Assembly (NCBI GenBank): GCA_964496245.1
Contig: CAZBZG010000006.1
Coordinates: 1 to 34,414 of the forward strand
DNA from: CAZBZG01 sp964496245
GTDB lineage: Bacteria > Planctomycetota > SZUA-567
Direction of reading: 5' to 3'
DNA length: 34,414 bases
Below, one piece after another: positions 1 through 7,315 of this stretch. Under the pieces are notes generated by a model. It saw nothing but the letters and a program-made list of their open reading frames with translations. It did no database searches and was not told the origin of the DNA. The translations under genes were made by a program, and so were the position numbers. Position 1 is the first letter of the stretch. Each line of letters starts with the position of its first letter.

Positions 1-1308
1 CCAGCGCCCCGTCAGATTGTCCTCGCTCTCGGTGGCCCCCGCGTCACAGACCAGCGGACAGAGCCCACACCCTTCGCAGGCCAGCGGTTCAATGCGGAAG
101 GTGGCTTCCGTCTTGTCGTTGCCCGGACCGTCCCGCCGGATGGCATGAAAATGACAGGCCTCTGCGCACCGGCCACAGGCCGTGCACAAGGCCGCATCGA
201 TCGTCGCCTTGGTCCCGCCGAAGAAGTCGTGGACCTCGTGGATGTCCGGAGCGAGCAGAAGATGCAGATCCGCTGCATCCACGTCGTTGTCGGCCAGAAC
301 CTTCTCCTGCGACAAGTGCGCGAGCGAACCGGTGACCGTGGTCTTCCCGGTTCCGCCTTTTCCGCTGATGACCGTGATCTCCCGGTAGTCCGTAGCCGTA
401 CCGGCCGGCCATGGCTTCCGCTCCCGGGTGGAGCGCTGGGGCAGGACGTCCGGCGGTTCGGGCGCGCGCGCCACCTGCATCTCGTCATAGAGGCCGAGCA
501 GGTTTTCCCGCAGCTCGGGGAACGACGCGGCGAGAATGCCGCCGCCCGAGTAGGCCTCGGCATAGGCCCGTTTGAAGGGGATCCGCCCCGCAATCGGCAA
601 CCCGACCTCCTTGGCATACTCCTCGATCAGCGTATCCTTGCCGTCCGAGCGATTGACGACGATGCCCGTGGGCACCCCCAGCTTGAGGGTGAGCCCCACG
701 GCCAGCTTGAGATCGTTCAGACCGAAGGGCGTGGGCTCGGTCACGAGAAGCGCCGCGTCCGCGCCCTCGACCGCCTCCACGACCGGACAGGCCGTGCCCG
801 GCGAAGCGTCGATGATGTTGATGGCCTCCGGATCGACGTACTGCTTGACCGCCCGCACCACGTTGGGGGCCAGGGCTTCGCCGATGTTGAGGGACCCGTG
901 CGCGAAAAAGAACGGTTGATGATCGGGTGCCGCCTGTACCGTTCCGATGGTAGCCTGCGTTTCACGCAATGCCCCCTCGGGGCAGACATACGTGCAGACG
1001 CCACAGGAATGGCAGAGTTCGTTGAAAATGAGCACCTTGTCTTTCACGACCGCGATGGCGTTGTAATTGCACGATTCACCGCATTTGCCGCAGGCCGTGC
1101 ACTTGTCCTTGTCCCAGACGGGCTTGGGCACCTCGACCGATACCTCTTCGGTGAACGATGGCCGGACGAAGAGATGATCGTTGGGTTCCTCCACGTCGCA
1201 ATCGAGCAACCGGACGCCTTCTCCGCGCTCCGCGAGCGCGTAGGCCAGGTTGACGGCGAGCGTGGTCTTTCCCGTGCCCCCTTTGCCGCTGGCGATGGTG
1301 AGAATCAT
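1..1308 (-). CDS. Tandem fusion of two MinD-superfamily ATPases, each with an inserted 2x[4Fe-4S] ferredoxin domain (partial)
   Basis: One open frame of 436 codons runs off the left edge without a stop. It starts at an ATG preceded by AAGGAG. Residues 1-280 form a complete MinD/COG1149-type ATPase. Its deviant Walker A is SGKGGTGKTT at 7-16, followed by eight cysteines in two clusters (C70, C73, C76, C80; C99, C102, C105, C109). A proline- and arginine-rich linker (about 285-312) leads to a second SGKGGTGKTT at 315-324 and again two ferredoxin-type cysteine clusters; the rest is cut off. Each family member is normally a separate protein of about 290 residues, often from adjacent genes, so about 150 residues are probably missing here. 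Such ATPases are thought to act in Fe-S or metallocofactor handling in the cytoplasm of anaerobes. It is the last visible gene of the operon that starts with the regulator at 2567. The fusion was checked codon by codon and holds no stop. Confidence 0.9.
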   Translation of the reverse strand, partial: MILTIASGKGGTGKTTLAVNLAYALAERGEGVRLLDCDVEEPNDHLFVRPSFTEEVSVEVPKPVWDKDKCTACGKCGESCNYNAIAVVKDKVLIFNELCHSCGVCTYVCPEGALRETQATIGTVQAAPDHQPFFFAHGSLNIGEALAPNVVRAVKQYVDPEAINIIDASPGTACPVVEAVEGADAALLVTEPTPFGLNDLKLAVGLTLKLGVPTGIVVNRSDGKDTLIEEYAKEVGLPIAGRIPFKRAYAEAYSGGGILAASFPELRENLLGLYDEMQVARAPEPPDVLPQRSTRERKPWPAGTATDYREITVISGKGGTGKTTVTGSLAHLSQEKVLADNDVDAADLHLLLAPDIHEVHDFFGGTKATIDAALCTACGRCAEACHFHAIRRDGPGNDKTEATFRIEPLACEGCGLCPLVCDAGATESEDNLTGRW

Positions 1309-1328
1309 GGTGTCTCCTTCTTCGGGAT

Positions 1329-1748
1329 CTACCACCAATCGCCGGGACGGGAGTCGGGGCGTTGGGGTCTCTTGCGGCGCTCGCGGCTGCGTTCGGCCGG
1401 AAGCTCTTCGTCCCCCATATAGTTATCCCGCCACCAGCAGAAATATCCCCAGTCACCGGCGAGGTATTCGCCGATGCTTTCCTCCTCCGGTGGCGCGTCG
1501 TCCTCCGTGGGGTGCCAGCCGCGCGTCTCGCCCTTCATGAGGCACTCGTAGGCATTCACGAGATCCAGGAACCGATCCCGCGCGTCCGAATCGCCCGGCT
1601 GTTTGTCGGGATGATGCTTCATGGCCAGCAGCCAGAACGCCTTCTTGATGGCCACCCGGTCGGCGTCTTCTGAAACGCCCAGGATCTTGCGGGCCAGACG
1701 CTCCTTGTCGATCTGGTCTTGGATGCCCTCTTGCCAGTGCGTACTCAT
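1329..1748 (-). CDS. Small DnaJ-domain (J-domain) protein
   Basis: The product has 139 residues. Residues about 18-75 form a J domain with an intact HPD motif (H46, P47, D48) inside MKHHPDKQPGD, the site that stimulates an Hsp70 ATPase. The C-terminal half is acidic, then rich in tryptophan (WGYFCWW near residue 108), and ends in an arginine-rich tail. It has none of the G/F, zinc-finger or substrate-binding domains of a full DnaJ, so it is a J-domain co-chaperone of narrow specificity. The start ATG at 1748 follows GGAAAGG; a longer frame upstream is only the antisense of neighbours. It lies 20 bases before the fused ATPase and 68 bases after the FmdB-like gene, in one operon. A role in Fe-S cluster delivery, like HscB, is suggested by context only. 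Confidence 0.85.
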   Translation of the reverse strand: MSTHWQEGIQDQIDKERLARKILGVSEDADRVAIKKAFWLLAMKHHPDKQPGDSDARDRFLDLVNAYECLMKGETRGWHPTEDDAPPEEESIGEYLAGDWGYFCWWRDNYMGDEELPAERSRERRKRPQRPDSRPGDWW

Positions 1749-1816
1749 ACTACAGCCTTTCCGGCGCGCAACCGTCTGATTCATTCGCTGGGGCGAGAGG
1801 CGCTCGCGCATCCCGA

Positions 1817-2020
1817 TCACAGCGGACAGGTCCCTGTCGGACACGTTCCCGTGGGGCAGGCGCCTGCGTCCGACGAGCCTCCGCTTGCATTGAAGGTGGA
1901 GAACTGCTTTTCGGTCTTGCCGCCGCACTCCGGGCATTTCGGTGCCGCTTCGGACATGGACCTCGCCAGATGCTCGAAAAGGTTCTCGCACTTCGTGCAC
2001 TTGTACTCATACATGGGCAT
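1817..2020 (-). CDS. FmdB-family zinc-ribbon protein
   Basis: The protein has 67 residues and the family N-terminus MPMYEYKCTKC. The zinc ribbon is C8-x2-C11 and C29-x2-C32 (CPEC). After a flexible Ser/Gly stretch the tail is cysteine-rich, with two PTGTC units (ACPTGTCPTGTCPL). The family was named from formamidase-cluster regulators, but most members have unknown roles. Three ATGs are possible (2023, 2020, 2014). The one at 2020 has AAGGAG at the best distance and gives the canonical MP start. It overlaps the end of the upstream regulator by 14 bases, which suggests translational coupling. The cysteine tail could bind metal or an Fe-S cluster; that is inference. Confidence 0.85.
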   Translation of the reverse strand: MPMYEYKCTKCENLFEHLARSMSEAAPKCPECGGKTEKQFSTFNASGGSSDAGACPTGTCPTGTCPL

Positions 2021-2567
2021 CATCTGTCTCCTTGTTCTGGCCAATCTCTCCGGGTACCAATGCTTCTTCCCCCTCTTCTCGAAGGCGGTCAAGATAATCC
2101 TGGATGCATTCTCTGCAAGTATGGTTCTCGTCACCCTCGCACAGGAATCGCTGAAACTCGGAGAGCCAATTCGTCTCATTCTGCTTCTGCCGCCGTACAA
2201 AAGCCAGGAAACAGACGAAGCGCTCCATGACCTCCGGGTCCACCGCATGCTCCATGTTGCAGGCCGTTGCCAACACGCGTTCCGCATCCACGCCGAGCAC
2301 GTCCCTGAGGAAATCCTCAAGAATTCGTCGTCGCAGGATGATCCGCTCGGCCTCCTCGTTCCCCTCAGGGGAAAGCGTGACAGGCTCGTAAGGCCTGTAG
2401 TTGATCAGCCCTTTCCCAGAAAGCGTTCTCAGTGCAGCAGTTACGGCCGATTTTGCCACGTTGGCCTCTTCCGCAATATCCCGCACGCGCGCAAAGCGCT
2501 TCCGCTGCTGAAGATGGAAGATCACACCCAAATAGTCCTCCAGCGTTGCGCTGAGCGAATCCGTCAT
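2007..2567 (-). CDS. DtxR/MntR-family metal-dependent transcriptional regulator
   Basis: The protein has 186 residues: an N-terminal winged helix (about 5-65, with DIAEEANVAKSAVTAALRTL as recognition region) and a helical dimerisation/metal domain (70-125). The metal site is mixed. C103-x2-E106-H107 matches the DtxR primary site C102/E105/H106, while E10-D11 at the N-terminus resembles MntR (Asp) rather than DtxR (Met10). The ancillary His of DtxR is an arginine here. There is no SH3/FeoA-like domain; instead a tail carries C143, C151 and C154. It begins at an ATG with GGGGAGAGGAAAG upstream and heads the operon with FmdB, DnaJ and the fused ATPase. It is divergent from the ferredoxin gene and shares an overlapping promoter with it, so autoregulation by iron or manganese is likely. 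Confidence 0.85.
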   Translation of the reverse strand: MTDSLSATLEDYLGVIFHLQQRKRFARVRDIAEEANVAKSAVTAALRTLSGKGLINYRPYEPVTLSPEGNEEAERIILRRRILEDFLRDVLGVDAERVLATACNMEHAVDPEVMERFVCFLAFVRRQKQNETNWLSEFQRFLCEGDENHTCRECIQDYLDRLREEGEEALVPGEIGQNKETDDAHV

Positions 2568-2587
2568 GCTTTCCTCTCCCCTTTGCC

Positions 2588-2616
2588 TTGACGTCCATCC
2601 ACATCAACAGTATACT
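2588..2616 (+). promoter_or_regulatory. Sigma70 promoter for the ferredoxin gene
   Basis: TTGACG (2588-2593), a 17-base spacer and TATACT (2611-2616) form a near-consensus promoter. A start near 2623 would give a leader of about 70 bases before the ferredoxin ATG at 2694. The -10 lies inside the perfect palindrome CAGTATACTG (2608-2617). Confidence 0.7.
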
Positions 2617-2636
2617 GCAGAGCGAATAGAGTTCAA
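2609..2636 (-). promoter_or_regulatory. Divergent sigma70 promoter for the DtxR-type regulator operon
   Basis: On the minus strand TTGAAC (2636-2631), a 16-base spacer and TATACT (2614-2609) face away from the ferredoxin promoter. The two -10 hexamers overlap by four bases within CAGTATACTG, so the promoters probably exclude each other. The regulator ATG is about 40 bases downstream of the -10. Confidence 0.6.
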
Positions 2637-2693
2637 GCTCTTTAACATCGTTTTTCTATCCGTGGATCGCATACTGAGCAAAGGAGGTCTTCC

Positions 2694-3044
2694 ATGCCGT
2701 GGGTCAACGAGGAGATGTGCATCGGCTGCGGAATTTGCGTAGCAGAATGTCCTGTCGACGCGATCGCGATGCAAGAGAACGTGGCCAGGATCAACGATCC
2801 GGAGTGCATCCGGTGCGGCCACTGTCACGACATCTGCCCTCAGGAGGCGGTCCGACACGACAGCGAGCGTATTCCCCAGGAGATCGAGGCGAATCTCGAA
2901 TGGGCCAAGACCCTGCTGAAGCATTTCGACACAACAGAAGAGCAACGCGGCTTGATCCAACGCCTGAAGCGGCATTTCGCAAAAGAGAAGAAGATCGCCG
3001 AGCAGACATCCGAGCGTTTGGATTCCCTGGTCGCCAGCCAGTGA
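2694..3044 (+). CDS. 2x[4Fe-4S] ferredoxin-type protein with helical C-terminal extension
   Basis: The product has 116 residues. Two classic clusters are present: C9-x2-C12-x2-C15-x3-C19-P and C38-x2-C41-x2-C44-x3-C48-P, each able to bind a 4Fe-4S centre. Residues 50-116 form a charged helical extension with no known motif, so this is longer than a simple bacterial ferredoxin (about 55-60). A strong AAAGGAGGT site precedes the ATG and a consensus promoter lies upstream. It acts in the cytoplasm as an electron carrier. The FAD oxidoreductase 147 bases downstream is a plausible partner, and the divergent operon of Fe-S ATPases suggests a shared redox or cluster-assembly role. Confidence 0.9.
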   Translation: MPWVNEEMCIGCGICVAECPVDAIAMQENVARINDPECIRCGHCHDICPQEAVRHDSERIPQEIEANLEWAKTLLKHFDTTEEQRGLIQRLKRHFAKEKKIAEQTSERLDSLVASQ

Positions 3045-3191
3045 GACCGCGATTCGGCTTGGCTGTCGACCTCCAGCGTGTTGCGCCTTGCGTACCCCCC
3101 CACCATCTCCAGGCTCCGCACGCAGCGAGAGAAGGACAGATCGCATCCCTTCGATTGTTGGTTGACCGAACGCGTGGACAAGGAGAATAGC

Positions 3192-4544
3192 GTGGCCACT
3201 ACCAAAAACGTCGTCGTCATTGGGTGTTCCGGAGCCGGGGCACTCGCCGCACGTACGTTGAAGAAGCTCAATCCCAATCTCGATGTCACCATCATCCGCG
3301 AATCGAATGAGCAGGGACTGCTCACCCGGTGCGCTTGTCCCTATATCTGCTGTGGCGACGTACTCGTCAATCCCTCCTACAAAGACGACAGCATCTTCAC
3401 CTCCCAGGGCATCCGCCTGGTCAGCGTCCAGGCCGTATCCATCGACCGCGCCGGCAAGACGGTGTCCACCGCCGACGGCCAGACCTATGCCTACGACAAA
3501 CTCGTAGTGGCCACCGGCGCCCAGCCCGTCCGCCCACTGATCGCCGGGATCGATCTGCCGGGCGTGTTCACACTGCGCACGAGCGGCGACGCGTTTGCGA
3601 TACTCAACTGGATGAACCGCAACCGCATCGACGACGCCGTGTTGATCGGGGGCGGCGCCATTGGCGTGGAGATCGCCTACCTCACGGCCCAGAAAGGGGT
3701 GCGCCTGACGCTGGTCGAAATGCTCCCCCACATCCTCCAGGCCGCGCTGGATCCGGACATGAGCGAAGGCGTGGAAGACTGCATGCGCGAAGCAGGCATC
3801 GACCTCCGCCTGGGCCGGCGGGTCGAGAGCATCCAGGGAGGGGAACGCCCCGAGAAGGTCCGTCTTGACTCGGGAGCCGAAATCGATGCGGACATGGTCA
3901 TCATCTCGACCGGCGCCAAACCACGCAGTGAACTAGCCGAGGCGGCAGGGCTGGAGATGGGCACGCGCGGCCTCCAAGTGGACGAATTCCTGCAGACGTC
4001 GGATCCGGACATCTACGCGGCTGGCGACGTCATCGAGTACCCGAGCCACGTCACCGGAAAGCCCATACTGGGCCAACTTCGGCCCAACGCCGTAATCGCC
4101 GGGCGCACCGCAGCCTGGAACATTCTCGGCAACCAGGTACGGTATCCGGCCTTCCTGAATGCCTTTGCCACGAAATGCTTCGACACGAGCATCGCCGGGG
4201 TGGGCGTGACCGCTACCGAAGCCGAGCGGGAAGGCATTCCCGTGTTTGGCGTCAAGCAGTCCTCGGCCAGTCAGCATTCCATGATGATCCATCGCAAGCC
4301 CTATACGGTCAAGCTCATCTTCAAGACCGAAGATCGCTCGATCGTGGGGGGCCAAATCGTCAGTCAGAGCGAGGCGCCGATCAAGAGCATTGACGCGATC
4401 ACGGTAGCCATCCGGGCCGGTTGGTCGGCCTCCGATCTCGCTTCGCTCCGATGCGCGGGGCAACCCGAACTCTCCTCTGATCCGGGCAAAGAGCCGATTG
4501 CGGCGGCCGCCGCAGAGGCAGCCATGGCCGCCACCCCGACTTGA
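3192..4544 (+). CDS. FAD/NAD(P)-dependent disulfide-type oxidoreductase (CoA-disulfide reductase / NADH oxidase-like)
   Basis: The protein has 450 residues. The FAD Rossmann motif is VVVIGCSGAGALAA (7-20), the NAD(P) motif VLIGGGAIGVEIAYL lies mid-protein, and the FAD-ribityl motif is DIYAAGD before a C-terminal dimerisation domain. In single-cysteine members (CoA-disulfide reductase, NADH oxidase, persulfide reductases) the active cysteine lies in a C-G-L-P-Y motif. Here the region reads C47-A-C49-P-Y-I-C53-C54: four cysteines in eight residues. C47 aligns with the catalytic cysteine. The start is a GTG with AAGGAG seven bases upstream; an earlier in-frame ATG has no such site. Substrate is uncertain: CoA disulfide, persulfide or oxygen are family possibilities. 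The C-terminus ends in an alanine-rich tail. Confidence 0.85.
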   Translation: MATTKNVVVIGCSGAGALAARTLKKLNPNLDVTIIRESNEQGLLTRCACPYICCGDVLVNPSYKDDSIFTSQGIRLVSVQAVSIDRAGKTVSTADGQTYAYDKLVVATGAQPVRPLIAGIDLPGVFTLRTSGDAFAILNWMNRNRIDDAVLIGGGAIGVEIAYLTAQKGVRLTLVEMLPHILQAALDPDMSEGVEDCMREAGIDLRLGRRVESIQGGERPEKVRLDSGAEIDADMVIISTGAKPRSELAEAAGLEMGTRGLQVDEFLQTSDPDIYAAGDVIEYPSHVTGKPILGQLRPNAVIAGRTAAWNILGNQVRYPAFLNAFATKCFDTSIAGVGVTATEAEREGIPVFGVKQSSASQHSMMIHRKPYTVKLIFKTEDRSIVGGQIVSQSEAPIKSIDAITVAIRAGWSASDLASLRCAGQPELSSDPGKEPIAAAAAEAAMAATPT

Positions 4545-4667
4545 TGCTCCATCTATTGTAAGAAGGGAAACGCCTCGATTCGTCGGCTGCCAAACCGGAA
4601 CGATACGGCGCGCGGTTCACCGTCGGCTGTCACCGCGCCGGGTCTTCCGGGTTCGCGGACAATCTCA

Positions 4668-5291
4668 ATGTCGCGCACGGACCGAAACAAACGCAAGCAA
4701 GATCCCGCTGCCCATTGGCGCGCCGAACGCGCCGAGGCCTTCCTCCGGCGCGTGGGCATACGAGAGGGGATGACGGTCCTCGACTTCGGATGCCACAAAG
4801 GAAACTACACGTGTCCAGCCGCACGTGTGGTCGGCACGAAAGGACATGTGTACGGCGTCGACAAGGACAAGAAGACCCTGCGGGAGTGCAAGGCCCAAAC
4901 GAAGCGGAAGGGGCTCAAAAACCTCACCTGCATCCATCTGCCCCAGGCCAAGAAGTTGCCATTCCAATCGCGCACGATGGATATGGTTCTGCTCTTCGAC
5001 GTCCTCCACGGCGGGTATCTTCCCGAACTGTCCGACCGGATGCGCGTGCTTCGTGAGATTCACCGGGTGCTGAAGCCAAACGGGAAGCTCGCTTTTTATC
5101 CGACGCACATCCGTCAATTTGGCCTGACCCTCGAGGAACTCATGCGCGAGGCTACGGCCAGCGGATTCGTACTGCTCGGCGAACACAAGCGCCGACTCGT
5201 CCACGATGGCCGTCTGGTTCGGGGCCGTGTCTTCGATTTTCGGCGCGGCAAAAGGGCGGCTGCGCGTCGCAGTGGCCGGTCGGTCGCGTGA
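4668..5291 (+). CDS. Class I SAM-dependent methyltransferase
   Basis: The protein has 207 residues and a Rossmann methyltransferase core. Motif I is VLDFGCHKGNYT (about 38-49), motif II GVDKDKKTL follows, then MVLLFDVLHG and the VLKPNGKLAFYPTH segment typical of UbiE-like enzymes. The substrate cannot be read from the sequence. The C-terminus is arginine-rich. The ribosome binding site is weak. It lies 123 bases after the oxidoreductase and 31 bases before the thioredoxin reductase, in the same direction, so it is probably part of the redox transcription unit. The start at 4668 keeps the whole domain; nothing supports a longer form. Confidence 0.85.
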   Translation: MSRTDRNKRKQDPAAHWRAERAEAFLRRVGIREGMTVLDFGCHKGNYTCPAARVVGTKGHVYGVDKDKKTLRECKAQTKRKGLKNLTCIHLPQAKKLPFQSRTMDMVLLFDVLHGGYLPELSDRMRVLREIHRVLKPNGKLAFYPTHIRQFGLTLEELMREATASGFVLLGEHKRRLVHDGRLVRGRVFDFRRGKRAAARRSGRSVA

Positions 5292-5322
5292 TCGTTTCAC
5301 CCTTGCAACAAGGAGTCAATTG

Positions 5323-6303
5323 ATGCAGCCGGATTGTGACGTGGGCGTGGTCGGCGGAGGCCCAGCGGGCTTGGCCGCCGGGCTCTATGCAGCCCGTTCG
5401 GGACTCTCCACCTTGATCTTCGAGCGCCTGGCTCCAGGCGGGCAAGCCATCATGACCGATGTGATCGAGAATTACCCCGGCTTTCCAGACCCCGTGAAAG
5501 GCTACGAACTCGCGAAAGGCATGCACGAGCAAGCGCTGAAGCACGGCGCAGAACTGCGCAGCGGCGAGATCACATCCGTACGAAACGACCAAACGAGCGG
5601 CCTGAAAGAGCTGCGCATTGGCGAGGAGAATACCGCCTGCCGGGCCGTGATACTTGCTCCTGGAGCGCGGCCACGGCGCCTCGATGTGCCAGGAGAATCG
5701 ACCTTCTGGGGCAAGGGCGTCTCCTGCTGTGCTACGTGCGACGGGATGTTTTGCCGCGGGAAGGACGTGGTCGTGGTGGGTGGGGGCGATACGGCCGTCA
5801 AGGAGGCGATTTTTTTGACCCGGTTGGTGCGCACGGTCACACTCGTACACCGCCGCGACCGTCTTCGGGCCACCAAAGCCCTGCAGGACAAACTGCGTGC
5901 CGCCGGCGATCGGGTACAGTTCCGCTGGAACAGCCACTTAGAGGAAATCGTGGGCGAGGACAACGTCGCGGCCGTCCGCATTCAAAATCGGGAAACGCAA
6001 ACAGAAGAGACGCTTCCCTGCAGCGGCGTGTTCACCTTCGTGGGCTATCACCCCAACACCGATTTCCTGCAAGACGTCGTCCAGCGTGACGAAAACGGGT
6101 ACATCCTCACCGACGACGCCATGGCGACTTCCACGCCAGGCATCTTTGCAGCGGGCGATTGCCGGGACAAAGCCTTCCGCCAAATTGTCACAGCCTGCGC
6201 TGAAGGCGCCACAGCCGCCTACTCCGCCGAGCAGCTTCTGGAACCGGTCTACGGCGGGCGCGAAGCGGCGCCTGACAACGGGCCGACTGTCGGCACACGG
6301 TGA
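5323..6303 (+). CDS. trxB: Thioredoxin reductase (NADPH, FAD)
   Basis: The protein has 326 residues, the usual length for low-Mr thioredoxin reductase. The N-terminal FAD motif is VGVVGGGPAGLAAGLYAAR (7-25). The redox centre is C136-A-T-C139-D, at the same position as in E. coli TrxB. The NADP domain has VVVVGGGDTAVKEA followed by HRRDRLRATK, a pattern that favours NADPH over NADH. The second FAD motif is GIFAAGDCRDK, then RQIVTACAEGATAA. The start at 5323 follows AAGGAG; a frame extending upstream lies inside the methyltransferase. No thioredoxin gene is visible next to it, so it could reduce thioredoxin encoded elsewhere or another small redox protein. Confidence 0.9.
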   Translation: MQPDCDVGVVGGGPAGLAAGLYAARSGLSTLIFERLAPGGQAIMTDVIENYPGFPDPVKGYELAKGMHEQALKHGAELRSGEITSVRNDQTSGLKELRIGEENTACRAVILAPGARPRRLDVPGESTFWGKGVSCCATCDGMFCRGKDVVVVGGGDTAVKEAIFLTRLVRTVTLVHRRDRLRATKALQDKLRAAGDRVQFRWNSHLEEIVGEDNVAAVRIQNRETQTEETLPCSGVFTFVGYHPNTDFLQDVVQRDENGYILTDDAMATSTPGIFAAGDCRDKAFRQIVTACAEGATAAYSAEQLLEPVYGGREAAPDNGPTVGTR

Positions 6304-6373
6304 CCGGAAGGCAGTCCCGCTGCCGACGGGGCTCCGTTTCCAATGGGAGATGGAGCGCGGACCAGCTCCGGCC

Positions 6374-6401
6374 TTGATCCGGCGCAGCTGTTCGCTATGC
6401 T
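6374..6401 (+). promoter_or_regulatory. Possible sigma70 promoter for the 6444 gene
   Basis: TTGATC (6374-6379), a 16-base spacer and TATGCT (6396-6401) lie in the 140-base gap after the thioredoxin reductase. Each hexamer matches the consensus at four of six positions. This would make the next gene a separate unit. Confidence 0.35.
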
Positions 6402-6443
6402 CAGAGGCGAAACCCCTGTCCGTTTTGAATGGGAGATCCCCTG

Positions 6444-7151
6444 ATGAGCGAGCATGAATTCTTCCCACGTGTCAAGAAGACCATCGTGCCCCGGCCCGTG
6501 GAGGTCAAGGAGACCGACGTGCTCGGCCAGTCGGGCTCGGCCCGAGCTACGGACGCGATCATCTACGGGGACAACTGGTACCACAACCGGGAGGAGGACC
6601 TGATCGAGATCTTCGACGCCGGGCCCGCCCTGACCTTCCGGCACCTGCTGCCGCAGAAGGACAAGTACGCCCGCGAAGGGCTGTACCTGCGCCTCGCCAT
6701 CGCCTACCGGACCACGGAAGAGGCCTGGGCCAACATCCGCACCTTCTCCGGCAACCACGTGACCCTGCCCAATGCCGTGCGCGGCGCCATGTACGTGGAC
6801 CCCAATACGGTCCACTGGGTCACCGATGACATGACCCTCAACGTCAACTCGCTCTACACGGGCGAAAAGTTCTGGGTCCAACGGGTGGACTGGGAGTGGG
6901 TGAGCCGCGAACTCGTGTACGAGGACGAGCTCGTCAAGAAAGGCCCGATCCTCAAGCGCACGCCGGAAGAGGTGGAGGCGCTCTACGCCAAGCACGAGGC
7001 CACCCGCGAGCAGGTCAAACAGTTCCTGATCGAACGCATCAACGAAGACGATCACTTCGCCAAGCGCTGCCTGACACTCCTCCATACCGACAGGCTGCTC
7101 GAACGCGATCTCGTGGCACTCTATCGCGATCTGGGCCTCGGGGAAGAATGA
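6444..7151 (+). CDS. Hypothetical soluble protein, family not recognised
   Basis: The protein has 235 residues and no signal peptide or membrane segment. It is rich in aromatic and charged residues (DNWYHNREEDLIEIFD near 44-59; KFWVQRVDWEWVSRELVYEDEL in the middle). The last 70 residues look helical and charged (TPEEVEALYAKHEATREQVK). I do not recognise the family. The start at 6444 is preceded by GGGAG eight bases upstream; an ATG five codons earlier overlaps that site and is less likely. It is the last plus-strand gene before a repeat-bearing convergent junction. Its coding quality (no internal stops, consistent GC-rich third positions) makes it a real gene. Confidence 0.75.
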   Translation: MSEHEFFPRVKKTIVPRPVEVKETDVLGQSGSARATDAIIYGDNWYHNREEDLIEIFDAGPALTFRHLLPQKDKYAREGLYLRLAIAYRTTEEAWANIRTFSGNHVTLPNAVRGAMYVDPNTVHWVTDDMTLNVNSLYTGEKFWVQRVDWEWVSRELVYEDELVKKGPILKRTPEEVEALYAKHEATREQVKQFLIERINEDDHFAKRCLTLLHTDRLLERDLVALYRDLGLGEE

Positions 7152-7174
7152 GGCCTCAGATGCCGGTCATGAAT

Positions 7175-7240
7175 CACGAAGCGCACGAAGGATCCTGAGG
7201 CTAGGTACATGTTCCTTCGTGACCTTCGTGTTCTTCGTGG
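7175..7240. repeat. CACGAAG nonamer repeats forming a long inverted repeat at a convergent gene junction
   Basis: The left arm CACGAAGCGCACGAAGGA (7175-7192) and right arm TCCTTCGTGACCTTCGTG (7213-7230) pair at 16 of 18 positions around a 20-base loop. The right side continues with a third unit, TTCTTCGTGG (7231-7240), giving a 9-base period: CTTCGTGAC, CTTCGTGTT, CTTCGTGGT. It lies between the ends of two convergent genes and may work as a bidirectional terminator. Similar CACGAAG-type tandem units are, to my knowledge, dispersed in genomes of Planctomycetes and relatives. Confidence 0.7.
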
Positions 7241-7315
7241 TGGGAAGCCACCCGCACGGCGGTCGCAAGGCACTCTCCCGGAATCCGTGAGTCGCGGACG
7301 CGTGAGGCCGCCCCC

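Noticed and set aside
1817..2320. Longer version of the FmdB-like protein (167 residues)
   Set aside because: The extra N-terminal part is the out-of-frame shadow of the DtxR-type regulator; the family N-terminus and ribosome site support the 67-residue form.
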